From positions 310,001-374,000 of the forward strand of contig CAJNOJ010000048.1 in assembly GCA_905250025.1 (NCBI GenBank): a stretch of DNA of 64,000 nt, given 5' to 3'. The position numbers and the translations under genes are program-made. Positions 1 through 10,267 of the stretch are shown in pieces; within the stretch, counting starts at the first letter, position 1; every line of letters begins with the position of its first letter. The notes under the pieces are model-generated. The model was not told the DNA's origin. It did not search any database and saw only the letters and a program-made list of their open reading frames with translations. The DNA comes from Adineta ricciae. Lineage: Eukaryota > Rotifera > Eurotatoria > Adinetida > Adinetidae.

Positions 1-377
1 AATTTGGCTTTTCTTTGCCCTTCGATTGAAATCATTTTTCTTACTTAATCCTCTAATATTTTTATGCTACTAATCAGTTTTATTCTTTAATGAAAATAAC
101 AATAGACTAACCGACACAAAATGCATCTTTTCTTGCACAAGTTCCTCGCGATCATGTAGTATAGATGTTTATTTATATCTTTAACCGACAAATAGCGAGA
201 GATTAGATTAATCTTAACCACAGTAGCATAGCATGAAAATAGAACGAGTAATCTGTGTTATTGAATATTCACCGAAAATGTTAAGTCTATTTTCACTCAG
301 TGAAAAACATGATAAGTACAAACAGAGATAAAAACTTTGTTCATTGAAATATAATAGCACCAAAAGGAAAAACATCA
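1..377. other. Intergenic / 3' flank, no gene seen
   Basis: AT-rich sequence downstream of the JmjC gene stop codon. I see no open reading frame with coding character, no RNA gene and no clear repeat. It probably holds the 3' UTR of the minus-strand JmjC gene. Confidence 0.5.
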
Positions 378-1444
378 TCAGTCAAACTCTGATCCTATTG
401 TAATACTAATTTCATCGTCACTCGCAACAAAGGTTTTGTGGTACCAGACATTTGTGTTGAGTACAATGATTTCTCCTGGTTCAACGGTAAAACTGAATTC
501 TCGACAAACGAAATGACATTCAGGCACTGGTCGCAGTGTCCACCGCTTTCGTCCACGTACTTGTGCTTGCCATGAGGGTAAATCAACATTATCAATATGC
601 ATATGTGCACCAAGTCCTGGTGTTCCCTATGATGAAACAAAAAAAAACGAAGACATTCAATAATTTACTTCCATCGAATCAATCATACCATAAAAATCCA
701 ATCTAGTTTACTAGATTCTGAACGTTCAGGCAGAAAATATGGTCTCGAATAGTATTGACGAAGGAGATAAGCTGTCGAATAATCACAATTACTCCATCCA
801 ACATACCATGGTCGATAGTTTTCATCGATCATATAAGCTCGATCTAAATCCATTTCGAAGACATCGCCCAACGTTTCAAATTCATTCTTGTTCTTATAGG
901 GAAAAAATTGACACTTCTCTTCTACTGCGCGAAGTGCACTGGAATTTGTTCGATAGAGACGTTTGAAAAATTTAAAATCGAATTCTTCCAAAGCCAACCA
1001 ATCATTCATCGCATCAGTTATAATAACAGGACGATTTGTGTATGCATACTTCGCTTCGAACTCATCCCGTGTTATCTTTGATACACGTTCAATTTCAGTA
1101 ATATTACGACATATGTCACAAGATGTGACTGGACGAAATGTATCAATTAAAAATTCAAGTTTGGGTGCTAAACATTCTTCCCGGTAGATATCAATCCCAA
1201 ATGCTTTATCATAGGAGTAATGAAGAAAACGTGCAATACCAAAATAAGGAATACTAGCCGTAAATATTCCAACAAGACCAAATGTGATAGCTAAGACAAG
1301 GTAAATATCACAGAATCCTGTCGATTGCATTGCAGAAATGAATTCTAGTTTTTTATAATTGGGAAGATTTTCAATAGCATCTCTTGGTATGGATCTGCAT
1401 TGTTTAACGATCGATTGCGTTTTTTCGTCGATAGCCTTCGACAT
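378..1444 (-). CDS. Membrane-anchored JmjC/cupin-8 dioxygenase-like protein
   Basis: Two exons (about 1444-689 and 626-378) with a 62-bp intron give about 334 residues. Residues about 50-75 form one hydrophobic membrane segment (LVLAITFGLVGIF), so the catalytic part sits on one side of a membrane. The C-terminal half is a JmjC/cupin-8 fold: the text VIITDAMNDW is a typical domain entry, HID (H262, D264) is the iron-binding HxD, and H315 in WYHKTF is the distal iron ligand after the GEIIV strand. The W-x-A-Q-V-R-G-R-K-RW segment matches the family core. An Fe(II)/2-oxoglutarate oxygenase activity is therefore expected; the substrate cannot be told. The upstream in-frame ATG at 1486 adds 14 hydrophobic residues and is a less likely start. 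Family: cupin-8 proteins (HSPBAP1/FIH-like); exact orthology unknown. Confidence 0.75.
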
Positions 1445-2223
1445 GGTGGTTGATGAAATCGTATAAAAAAAAAAGACAACAGGCAAAATAATTGCCTACT
1501 ATACGTTGTGTTGTTTATTGACAGAACATTATCCTGTACACCAATAATCAACAGTTTTCTAGCCCTCTGTCCATTTGCATGATTGGCTGCGTTTTTCTAA
1601 TGCTAAAATAATGTGCGTAACGAAGAAAACAATTCGATTTTCTACATAGAAAATGACATGTTCAGTCGCTTGATAAAGTATTTGGATGAAATGATTATAA
1701 CTACGAAATATTTACAGTGATTAGAATAGGTATCGAATATGTTAACATAGATAGCTTTTCTATTGATTAGATTAACTACTATCGTTCTTTTCTATCGCCA
1801 CAATGTAATTAGTAATGAGATTAGATGAATTATCTAACAATAGTCGTTGAAATGACTGGAACATAAATAAGATTGACATAACTATTACATATACGAGTTT
1901 TTGCATGATATTTATTGATTTTGAAGAATAATAGTTATAGGTAAATTATTCCTCCTACTCATATGAATATAATTATCTTCCATTTATCGTCACTTTTCTA
2001 TTTTTGACATCAACGCTTCACTGCTAATATTGACACCTACACAATTTCATATGGGGGAAAAATAGAATGTAAACGTCGACTTTATTCGTAATTAGTGAGA
2101 CATCTATCTCTACTAATGATTGGCGCTTGTCGAACTTCGAATCGTATATATGCGTCGTGGATATAGATATAGAATACAGGAGATTAATAATAGTCGTTTC
2201 AGTCCAGTCTCTAAAACGAAAAC
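1445..2223. promoter_or_regulatory. Divergent intergenic region (JmjC gene / HM13)
   Basis: 779 bp between two genes that start in opposite directions, so it must hold both promoters and 5' UTRs. AT-rich; no coding ORF or repeat stands out. Short ORFs here have no coding character. Confidence 0.45.
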
Positions 2224-3583
2224 ATGGCGGCATCAACAGAAAATGCAACATTATCACCTTTACTTGACACAGTAGATGTACTTAATGATACAAATTCAAC
2301 ACAAAAGCAACCTTTTGTGGCAAGTACAGAAGGAATGTTATTATCCTATTCCTTTCTTGTTTTTGCTGCACTACTCTGTGTTTATTTGGGTTCATATCGA
2401 TCAATTATACGTAAAAATAAACAAAAAAGTTCAGGTGAAAAACCTGATGTACTTACTGCCAAAGATGGTAAGTTACAATTGTTTTTTTTTTCTCAGAAAA
2501 AGAAGTTTTTCAACGATAATCTTTGTTTTTCTAGCGGCCATGTTTCCTTTCATTGCGAGTGGATTTTTATTTGGCATCTATCTCGTTATATTACTCGTTT
2601 CAAAGGAATACATAACGTTCGTTTTAAACATCTACTTCTTTCTCATTGGCATTGTTGCACTCTTTCGTGCTATACAACCCGCTTTAAGTAAACTACGTTT
2701 ACCAGCGTTGAATAAACTTCGTGAAAGACAATTTCACGTGAAACTCTCAGAAAATCAAGCCTCAAATAATAACGACATCATGCATGTGGACTTTAAATTT
2801 GATCTTGTCGATGTTGTGACTCTGTTTGGTTGCATTTTGGTCGGCGTCTGGTATTTACTTAAACGCCATTGGATTGCTAATAATATATTTGGTATTGCTT
2901 TCTCTATTAATGCAATTGAAATTCTTCATTTCAACAAGTAACTATCGAGGATATATTTCGTTGCAATTGTTTGAAAATTTAATTGACTCTAGGGTTTTCA
3001 ATGGATGCGTTTTACTTGGTGGTCTATTCATTTACGATATCTTCTGGGTTTTCGGTACAAACGGTAAGGATTCATATATACCTGTTGAACTATTTATTCA
3101 TTTGTTGTTCTCTTCATTGTAGTTATGATTACCGTGGCGAAATCATTCGATGCACCAATTAAATTAATATTTCCCCAAGATCTGATTGAAAATGGCATAT
3201 TCACAGCAAATAAGTTTGCTATGCTCGGACTCGGTATGATTTTTCTACTTGATATGAATTCATTTTCAATATTGTTTATCTATTTAGGTGACATTGTCGT
3301 TCCAGGAGCGTTCATTGCTTTGATGCTTCGCTACGATGTGACTCGTAAGCCATCATCAACACGTTATTTCAGTGCGTCATTTGTGGCTTACATCATTGCT
3401 TTATTCATTACTATTCTTGTTCTTCAAATCTTCAAACATGGTCAGCCAGCTTTGCTCTACATCGTTCCACTTTGTCTTGGATTTCCATTGTTAACGGCAT
3501 TGGTTTGCAAGGATTGGACAACAATGTTTGCTTATGAAGACCATCCGTCAACATCGGAAGTTGCGGACAAGAAAAAAGAATGA
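2224..3583 (+). CDS. HM13: Signal peptide peptidase (A22B intramembrane aspartyl protease)
   Basis: Five exons (2224-2467, 2535-2937, 2993-3063, 3123-3233, 3288-3583) encode about 374 residues, nearly the length of human HM13 (377). Multi-pass ER membrane protease that cleaves signal-peptide remnants inside the bilayer. Both catalytic aspartates are present: YDIFWVF (D231) and GLGD (D278), spaced 47 residues apart, close to the human spacing; the QPALL motif (PAL) follows in the last exon. The stretch around FGTNVMITVAKSFDAP is almost invariant in the family. The N-terminal region has NAT and NST N-glycosylation sequons on the lumenal side, as in vertebrate SPP. The C-terminus ends in a lysine cluster (DKKKE), suggestive of ER retrieval. 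Introns are 55-67 bp. No defects seen. Confidence 0.96.
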
Positions 3584-3937
3584 ATCCACGTTGTGTTTAG
3601 TACTCGTTTATTGTTATTATATTTCATTTAAGAGAAAAAAAAATTATTATCATTTTATTTATATTTTAAACGTTGTATGACTAAAGATGTTATGGATGTG
3701 TTTGATGTTGTTTGTTTTGTTTCCATCGAAATATAGTACAATATATTTAACCATACTTAGAGCACAAAATCAGAAATTATTTGTCTTCTTTACATATGGA
3801 CATCATATCGTCAGTGAGGAAATCAAATTCAAGGTCACACAGGTGCTAGATATTCTTTTTTCAGATAATATTCTTTGATTTATTCTAACGAACAAAGTCA
3901 TCATGTTATAAATTTCGAAGAAAACACAAACTATTTT
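3584..3937. other. Convergent intergenic region
   Basis: Holds the 3' UTRs of HM13 (+) and the fibrinogen-domain gene (-). AT-rich with poly-A tracts; no further gene seen. Confidence 0.5.
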
Positions 3938-5125
3938 TCATCGTCGATGACGACCACGATCTCGTCGTAATTTCGGTTGCATAGCCATCTGAACATGTTG
4001 ATATGAATAATGTCGATCAGCTTTCCAACCTACCCACAAAATACCTGTGTTGAATGGAACAAGTCCGTCAGCATGTGTTGGGAGAAAACCATTCAAATGT
4101 ACATGTGCGCAATCACCACCGGAATGATACCACCATCCACTACCGCCGTGTAAGTGAGGACAATTTATAGTGTTTGTCGTATAGTGATCATAGGTGGAAA
4201 ATGGCGCATTATTATGCCATCGAGAGAAACCTATGCGATGGGAAGAGATGATAGAGTCGACTTCATTTTCTAATAGCTTACTATCAAATCTATTGAATAC
4301 TTCCATATTACCGCTGTATCCATCGATTTGTAGACGATAGTCATCATTTTGATTCGAAATATAGAATATCTCATATATAGCTTTTCGAGTTTCATTATGC
4401 CAATCGGTTAGTTCAATTTTGAGACGACACGGAAAATTGTTAGTTAGCCAGTATAAATTTTCATTTCCAATCCAAAAATCGATTTGATCTTGAACATTAC
4501 CAAATCCTCGTTGATATTCCAGCCATGTTCGATTGAAACTAATATGATTTGTTTGTCGATCTTGAATGACAAGCCATTGCTCGTCTTCGTTGTCTGTCGA
4601 AGATATCGGACAGAAAACATTCGAGACAACTTCTGTTAAGCCCACATAGAGTTCCAGACAACGCGTAGTACGATTTCGTTTCGGATATGAAAATGAATGA
4701 CAGGAACAGTCAGGATTACGCCTTTCAAAATGGAGAAAAATGCTCTTTCCTTAATTAAATAAAACATACTTCACTTACTGATTATGATGGTTAGGTCGAT
4801 TGTGAGAATCTTGATGAAGTGTAGAATTATGATTTGGATTGAGAATCGAAAGAATTCGGATTTGTCTAGCATTGATTTGTCCGAATCGAACATAGATAAT
4901 AATAATAACAATAGTATAGAATAGTAATTGAATGAGAAGCAAATAACATCGTTCACGCGTAATTTTCGATGTTCTCCGTAAAAATCGAGTGTAATTCGTT
5001 ATAGAAAATTGTGAATTGTTTGTTGTTATAGTTGTTGGTGTAGTTGGTAGCATATGATTTCTTTGGAATCGTGAGCTTGGCTTTAATGAAGTTGAGTTAA
5101 ATCTTTTGAATCGTTCTTTGAACAT
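3938..5125 (-). CDS. Type II membrane protein with fibrinogen C-terminal domain
   Basis: Two exons joined across a short intron near 4735-4780, about 385 residues. N-terminal cytoplasmic part is basic and Ser/Thr-rich, followed by a signal-anchor helix (LLLIQLLFYTIVIIIIYV), a short stalk and a fibrinogen-related domain (FReD). FReD landmarks: CLELY at the entry, WLVIQDR, the WLEYQRGFGN motif, DFWIGNENLYWLT, and a GGWWY-like GSGWWYHSGGDCAHVHLNG core. The Ca2+ loop is degenerate (TYDHYTTN instead of DxDxD). The usual final WK strand is replaced by a basic Arg-rich tail. Such proteins are secreted or cell-surface lectins binding acetylated sugars or acting in immunity and adhesion; the ligand here is unknown. 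Bdelloids and other spiralians carry many divergent FReDs. Confidence 0.8.
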
Positions 5126-5684
5126 AACGCGTGTAAAGAAAATACTTTGATCATCTCCTCGTGGTTAAAATATATATAAATGAACAACAGCTTGGTCAAC
5201 CTCTTGTTGAAAGTAAAAGAAAATGCTCTTTTAGAAAGAAAAACTGAAGTATCACGCAACTAGATTACCTAAGTTTCCATATATAGAGAATAGTTAGAAG
5301 AAAAAGAAAAACGAGAAATAACAACGTTCGATTGCCGATTTGTTTTAACAATCCGTCGAATGAGTGAAATAGGAAAAAAATATCAATTAAGAATACATCA
5401 AGAGCAATAGACATCCGAATCGATTTCTGACAGCTGTCAATATTGAATAAATTCTTCCATGGAGCTGGATGAACTTCTTTAACAGGATGAATCTTAATTA
5501 ATACGGAGTACAATGGCACACTTCTATGTACTGGGCATGGATTTTCTTGTTGTTTTGTTTGCAAATCTCGTCGTGTAGTTCTTTCTTTTCTCTATGTTCA
5601 TAATAAATAATATTCCTTTTCCTATGAGAAAAGAATTTTCAATGGGAAGGGCTTTTCTGTTCAAGATATCATAATAGAAGATCG
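5126..5684. promoter_or_regulatory. Divergent intergenic region (FReD gene / FRA10AC1)
   Basis: 559 bp between two oppositely oriented starts; expected to hold both promoters. It contains a minus-strand open frame (5265-5564) without an ATG start that I could not assign to a gene. Confidence 0.4.
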
Positions 5685-7084
5685 ATGGCACGAATTACCG
5701 ATTTAGCTCATGTATGTTATGCGCTACTCGATGATAAATCACATCAATAATTTACCCTCCGTAGGTCGATGAAGTATCAGATTTGAATTCAGAATTTGAT
5801 AACGCTGAACGTGATGAAAAGAAGTGAGTTAATACTTATGTGTGTAAAGCCGAATCTAGTTTTTCTTTGTGTATTCTAGACGAAAACGTGAAGATCTGTC
5901 GGAAAAAACTACTTTTCAAACGACTACGGGTGGTGGTGGTGGTCTCGCTCGAAAGGAAGATCGAGTTGCCAGTGCAAATAAGTACATATTTATGATTGAT
6001 TCATTTGAAAATCTGAAACTGATCATGTAGAGAAAGATTTCGTTCACAATTCATGGCTATGAATGCTTACGAGCGTCACAAACGCTTAGTAAATGATTAT
6101 GTTCGTTATTATTCTCAAGGAAAATCGTTTGATGAACTATTTAAACGAGACTCGTAAGCGGATTGAACAGAATCAATCGGCTGTTTATGTCAAATGCATT
6201 TATATTTCAGTTCAAAAGATAAAAATGATTTGGATATAGTCCGAAGTGAACATCGATTCTTATGGGATGACGATGAAGATGCTCCTGATGAAACATGGTA
6301 CGATGACGGAAGTTTTCGCCGCGCTTTACTCAACAAAACGGTTCCTCGATTTTAGGGGCAAACGTTTGGCAAAGAAATACTATGACAAGCTGTTTAAAGA
6401 GTATTGTATATGTGATCTGAGCAAGTGGCAAGAGAAGAAAATTGCTATGCGATGGCGAATCGACAGCGAAGTTGTTAGTGGCAAAGGTGCTTGCATTTGA
6501 ATCTTGTCCGATTATTCAACTTTTGCTTTGATTGGTAGGTCAATTTATCTGCAGTGAAAAACGTTGTGACGAAAAAGAGTATTTACGCAGTTGGGAAGTT
6601 TTGTTTGGTTATGTTGAACATGGGAAGAAACGAGATGCTCTCGTCAAATTAAGTACGTGTGCTTTTAATGTTGATGGAGTATAAACGATGTTTTTATTCG
6701 GATTTAGGATTATGCCCATCATGCACAAAGAAGCTTCATTTTGGTCATAAGTAAATCTCGATCATTCTCGATCTTTTCCTGTTCGATATTCTTGAGCTTT
6801 TAGAGTAAAAGAATTCGTACCGAAAGAGAAAGAAGCGGATGAAAGTCAAGCGACAGATGTTAGCGAAGAAGCATCATCATCGTCTGTACAAAAGAAAAGT
6901 CGACTTGATGACGATGATGACACAATAACACTTCAAGATGATGGACAAATATGGTCAAAATCGTTAGCAGAAACTCGTGAAGCAACAAGGTGTGTATTCT
7001 ACGATTCGATATGAGTTTTATTTTGACATCATTCTATTTAGAGAGGACGAATTCGACGAGTATTTACAAACATTATTTTTCTAA
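5685..7084 (+). CDS. FRA10AC1: FRA10AC1-like nuclear protein
   Basis: Ten exons with about nine introns of 50-75 bp. The central exons give a near-diagnostic match to the FRA10AC1 family: KRLAKKYYDKLFKEYCI, then the SGKGQFIC / C-D-E-K-E zinc-ribbon-like cysteines, SWEVLFGYVEHGKKRDALVKLRLCPSC, and the C-terminal EDEFDEYLQ box. The N-terminal part holds NAYERHKRLVNDYVRYY and the HRFLWDDDEDAPDETW stretch. FRA10AC1 is a spliceosome-associated nuclear protein; function in detail is poorly known. The serine/aspartate-rich linker before the C-terminal box is shorter than in mammals. ATG at 5685 opens a 9-codon first exon, the best start because the next exon joins in frame. Stop is followed 23 bp later by a polyadenylation signal. 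Confidence 0.93.
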
Positions 7085-7106
7085 ATTGTAAATTTCTTTT
7101 CTGTCA

Positions 7107-7112
7107 AATAAA
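7107..7112 (+). terminator. Polyadenylation signal of FRA10AC1
   Basis: AATAAA hexamer 23 bp after the FRA10AC1 stop codon and only about 40 bp from the stop of the convergent innexin gene. Confidence 0.7.
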
Positions 7113-7148
7113 ACATTATTCACGAAAATATTGTCTCTTTTCTCACAA

Positions 7149-8432
7149 TTAAACGTCCGAATCTCGATAAAACTTTCGTCGAAACAATTCATGAAGAACT
7201 TCCGCTGTGATCAACGAATTTGAATTGGACGCCATGATTCGTAAGATAAACAGATTATCAATGGGAAAATACTTGAGAAAATTCGCAATGTATCGATCGT
7301 CATTTGCATTGTTTTTAATCATTAATTCTAAATTTTCTCGAATAAACGAGTCCCGTGAATCATGAACAAACATTCGATAGAGAAAACGAATTAGATCAAT
7401 CGCAGTTATCAATAATAGGAAAGTGAACCAAACCCACAAGATGATGTATATCTTTTCCAAAAAGATATTAATGACTAATATACATTCAACTGTGTACAGA
7501 TGTTGTTCGCCTAATTCCCGTATGCGGAAGTCGCATAGAGTTATTCGTGGAAATAATCGACTTTCCGGTAATGGTAATCCGGAGATCAATTGACGAAAGA
7601 CATAGAATCCGTATTGAAAATAGCTGACATCATAGTAACTAAGAAAATATTGAAGAAACGATAGTTGAAAGAATAAATTGATTATATAAAGTAATTTGAT
7701 AAATATATAGAAACAGGTCAAGGATGCACCTGTACGTGCTTGACAAACCAAACGACATTGACGACGTAAACGTTCGAAAAACGATGGTCTGTTGTACTTC
7801 AAAGGATTAATATATTCTTCATAGCGCTGCAAACAATCCGATACGTATTGTATGACTAAAGAAAGCGTCAAATGCTTTATAGAAATGATTATGTCATAGA
7901 CAAACCAGCATCTCGTTCTTTATCAGTATCAAACATTTCGGATTGACTCGATGCATCCACTAGAACTCCGATCGATAGACCAAATTTGTCATTAAATGAT
8001 TGCCAGAGAAATCTTGGTAGACTGAAAAATAAAGCTTGCAAGAGAAGAACGAAATGCATCCACTGATAATATTTCAACGTTCGTTCATGACGTAAGTTCA
8101 TATCTCGCGGAATGAATTCATTTTTCGATACATGATATGTGTTTTGTATGTAACATAAACGATTAGTGTAATCTTCGTAATTATCAGTGAATTGAGCGGG
8201 TACCCAACATTGTAATGGATCACCTGCAATGATATGAGAGATCGAATGAAATGTTTCCATCGAACTTACCAAGATAATCATATGTTGATATTGCAATGCA
8301 AAAACAAATTAAAATCGCGACTGTATATCGATTATGCAAACGATCAACGAGCAAATCATCATGTACTGTTGTTGTCTTCTTGTCGTCACCAACAAATCGC
8401 TTAGCATTGTCAATAATTTCAGTATAATCCAT
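7149..8432 (-). CDS. Innexin gap-junction protein
   Basis: Three exons (8432-8270, 8223-7906, 7855-7149), about 395 residues, normal innexin length. Four membrane segments: VAILICFCIAI, WMHFVLLLQALFFSLP, FYIFIKLLYIINLFF and LEKIYIILWVWFTFLLLI. The first extracellular loop carries the family signature PLQCWVPAQFT with the two loop cysteines (QCW and RLCYIQNTY), and the second loop has FPRITLCDFRIRELG and VECIL. Innexins form hexameric or octameric channels between adjacent cells and unpaired hemichannels in invertebrates. Intron 2 uses a GTTTGT donor. The C-terminal tail is short. Head-to-tail with the NCX gene but 1.8 kb away. Confidence 0.95.
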
Positions 8433-10267
8433 ACTTTTTTACACGATGACAGATGTTAAAACGACGTCGATCTAAGTCATTAGTTTCGTATTGATATGCA
8501 CCTATGAAATACAATCTAATGCTCTGACAAGAACAGGAATAGAACAAAAAATAGTCATCAGATTTATTTGCTCTTGATAGAAACGAAAAAAATTTCGTAT
8601 TTATACATGATGAAAAAAAAAAGAAAGAACCTTGTTAGATAAACATTGTTTTCGATAAATGTAAAGACAAATCAGCTAGATTTCACACACTTTTATTGAT
8701 AATAATTAATAAAATCAAGGTCTTTCTCAAATTTATATCTTATCGTTATACATTTGAACATAAAAACGACTTGTATTACTCTTTTTCTCTCGACATTAGA
8801 AGATGATGTGTTGTTCTTTTTTCGCAAAAAAAGACTTTATTTTAAAACATGACCTTTCACTTTTATAGACACTCGTCATTATACACAATACAGAAGTTGT
8901 TGAGTAAATTGTGTTATCATGGACACTCTCGATAAAACAATCAACTCTATTCAAATGCAATGTATGAATGAAAATGATCAGTTTCATGTACACAACATTT
9001 CTCTCAAATATTAATGTATACGACCACACGGCTTCATGTAGGAAATATATAGTCATTTGATATTTTGATGAATGACAATAAACATGAATTTAAGTCATCA
9101 GTCAACAATGATTCTCTTTTCAGTAGTAGTAAACCTCATTCGATTAACAATATGTAGTTTTTTCGTACCATGTTTTCATCAACGGCCATTCTTTTGGAAG
9201 AGAATTTCATTTCTGTCAGACGCGAAGGTTGTTCTGAGACGCACTGTCTAATTGACTCTTTACTTGTCATAAGTTATTACAAAAAACAATAACAAATGTC
9301 CTGTCAGACGTCATTCATTTTGACTTCTCCAAAACATTTACTTCAATGATATCAATAATACCAATTAGACTAAAATACCCGGATTATACACGTTTAAGTA
9401 AAGTCATTCACGAATGATTATTGTGATAAAGTCGTGTATGAAGACAATAGTTCAGGATTGATGTAATCAATTTCATTCGCTTCCACCACACGAGAGATGT
9501 CTGCGTGTACATAAGGACAAATATTGTCATAATTTACTCAATTGAAAAATGATTTTGGTATAGTCACGAATCGAACTCTTCCGCATGAAAGAACATTCAT
9601 TCCGCTCTCCATACACGATTTCTAATCGTCTCAACGAAAGATGTTTATCTCCGAATCGCTTACCGATGACAATCTCTTTTGAATTAAAAGAAAATCGTTT
9701 TGTACTTTATTTCAAAGAATAATGTCAGAACTACTGTCTGTTATGAAACATTAGACATAAGAAGTTGAGGGGAAAACGAGAAGAAATACACTCACATTAA
9801 AGAGTAGATAAAGGCACAATAATACACACACAAATGTAAATAGGAGTAAAGTCACTTTAGATAATATTCTTTATAAAATAAAGCAATGGTGATGAAGGAT
9901 AAAGGAGAATAAGTAGTGAAGGAAAGAAACCACAACACAGTCCTGAGTTCACTTGTACAGAAAAAAAAACAACGAACGAACGAAGAAAAAAAGGATATTA
10001 TTTTGAATTTTGTTTTCATCTGTTCACTAAAATTACTGCATACTAAAATAATGACAAACTGTACGAACAGACGAACATGTTTTTTGTCGAAATACTTCAT
10101 TATTAGTAGATTTTGTTTTTGATCGAACAGATAGAAAAACCTCATTGATTCTTTCCTTTTTTTTTTGTTGTGTGTATAAAATCACAGATGCGCCAATTAA
10201 TATGAAGATAAAAATAAAAAGAATAAAATCGTCTACGAATGTTTTTCACTAATTATAATTTTCTGTC
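8433..10267. other. 1.8-kb intergenic region
   Basis: Upstream flank of the innexin gene and 3' flank of the Na+/Ca2+ exchanger gene, both on the minus strand. AT-rich with homopolymer A/T runs; only short overlapping ORFs without coding character. No RNA gene or transposon recognised. Confidence 0.5.

Noticed and set aside
5265-5564. Minus-strand 99-codon open frame with a hydrophobic C-terminal segment between the FReD gene and FRA10AC1
   Set aside because: It lacks an ATG start, no splice sites connect it in frame to the FReD gene, and no domain is recognisable.
9541-9660. tRNA-like T-loop text (GAGTTCGATTC on the minus strand)
   Set aside because: The five-base T-stem does not pair and no acceptor or anticodon stem can be built.
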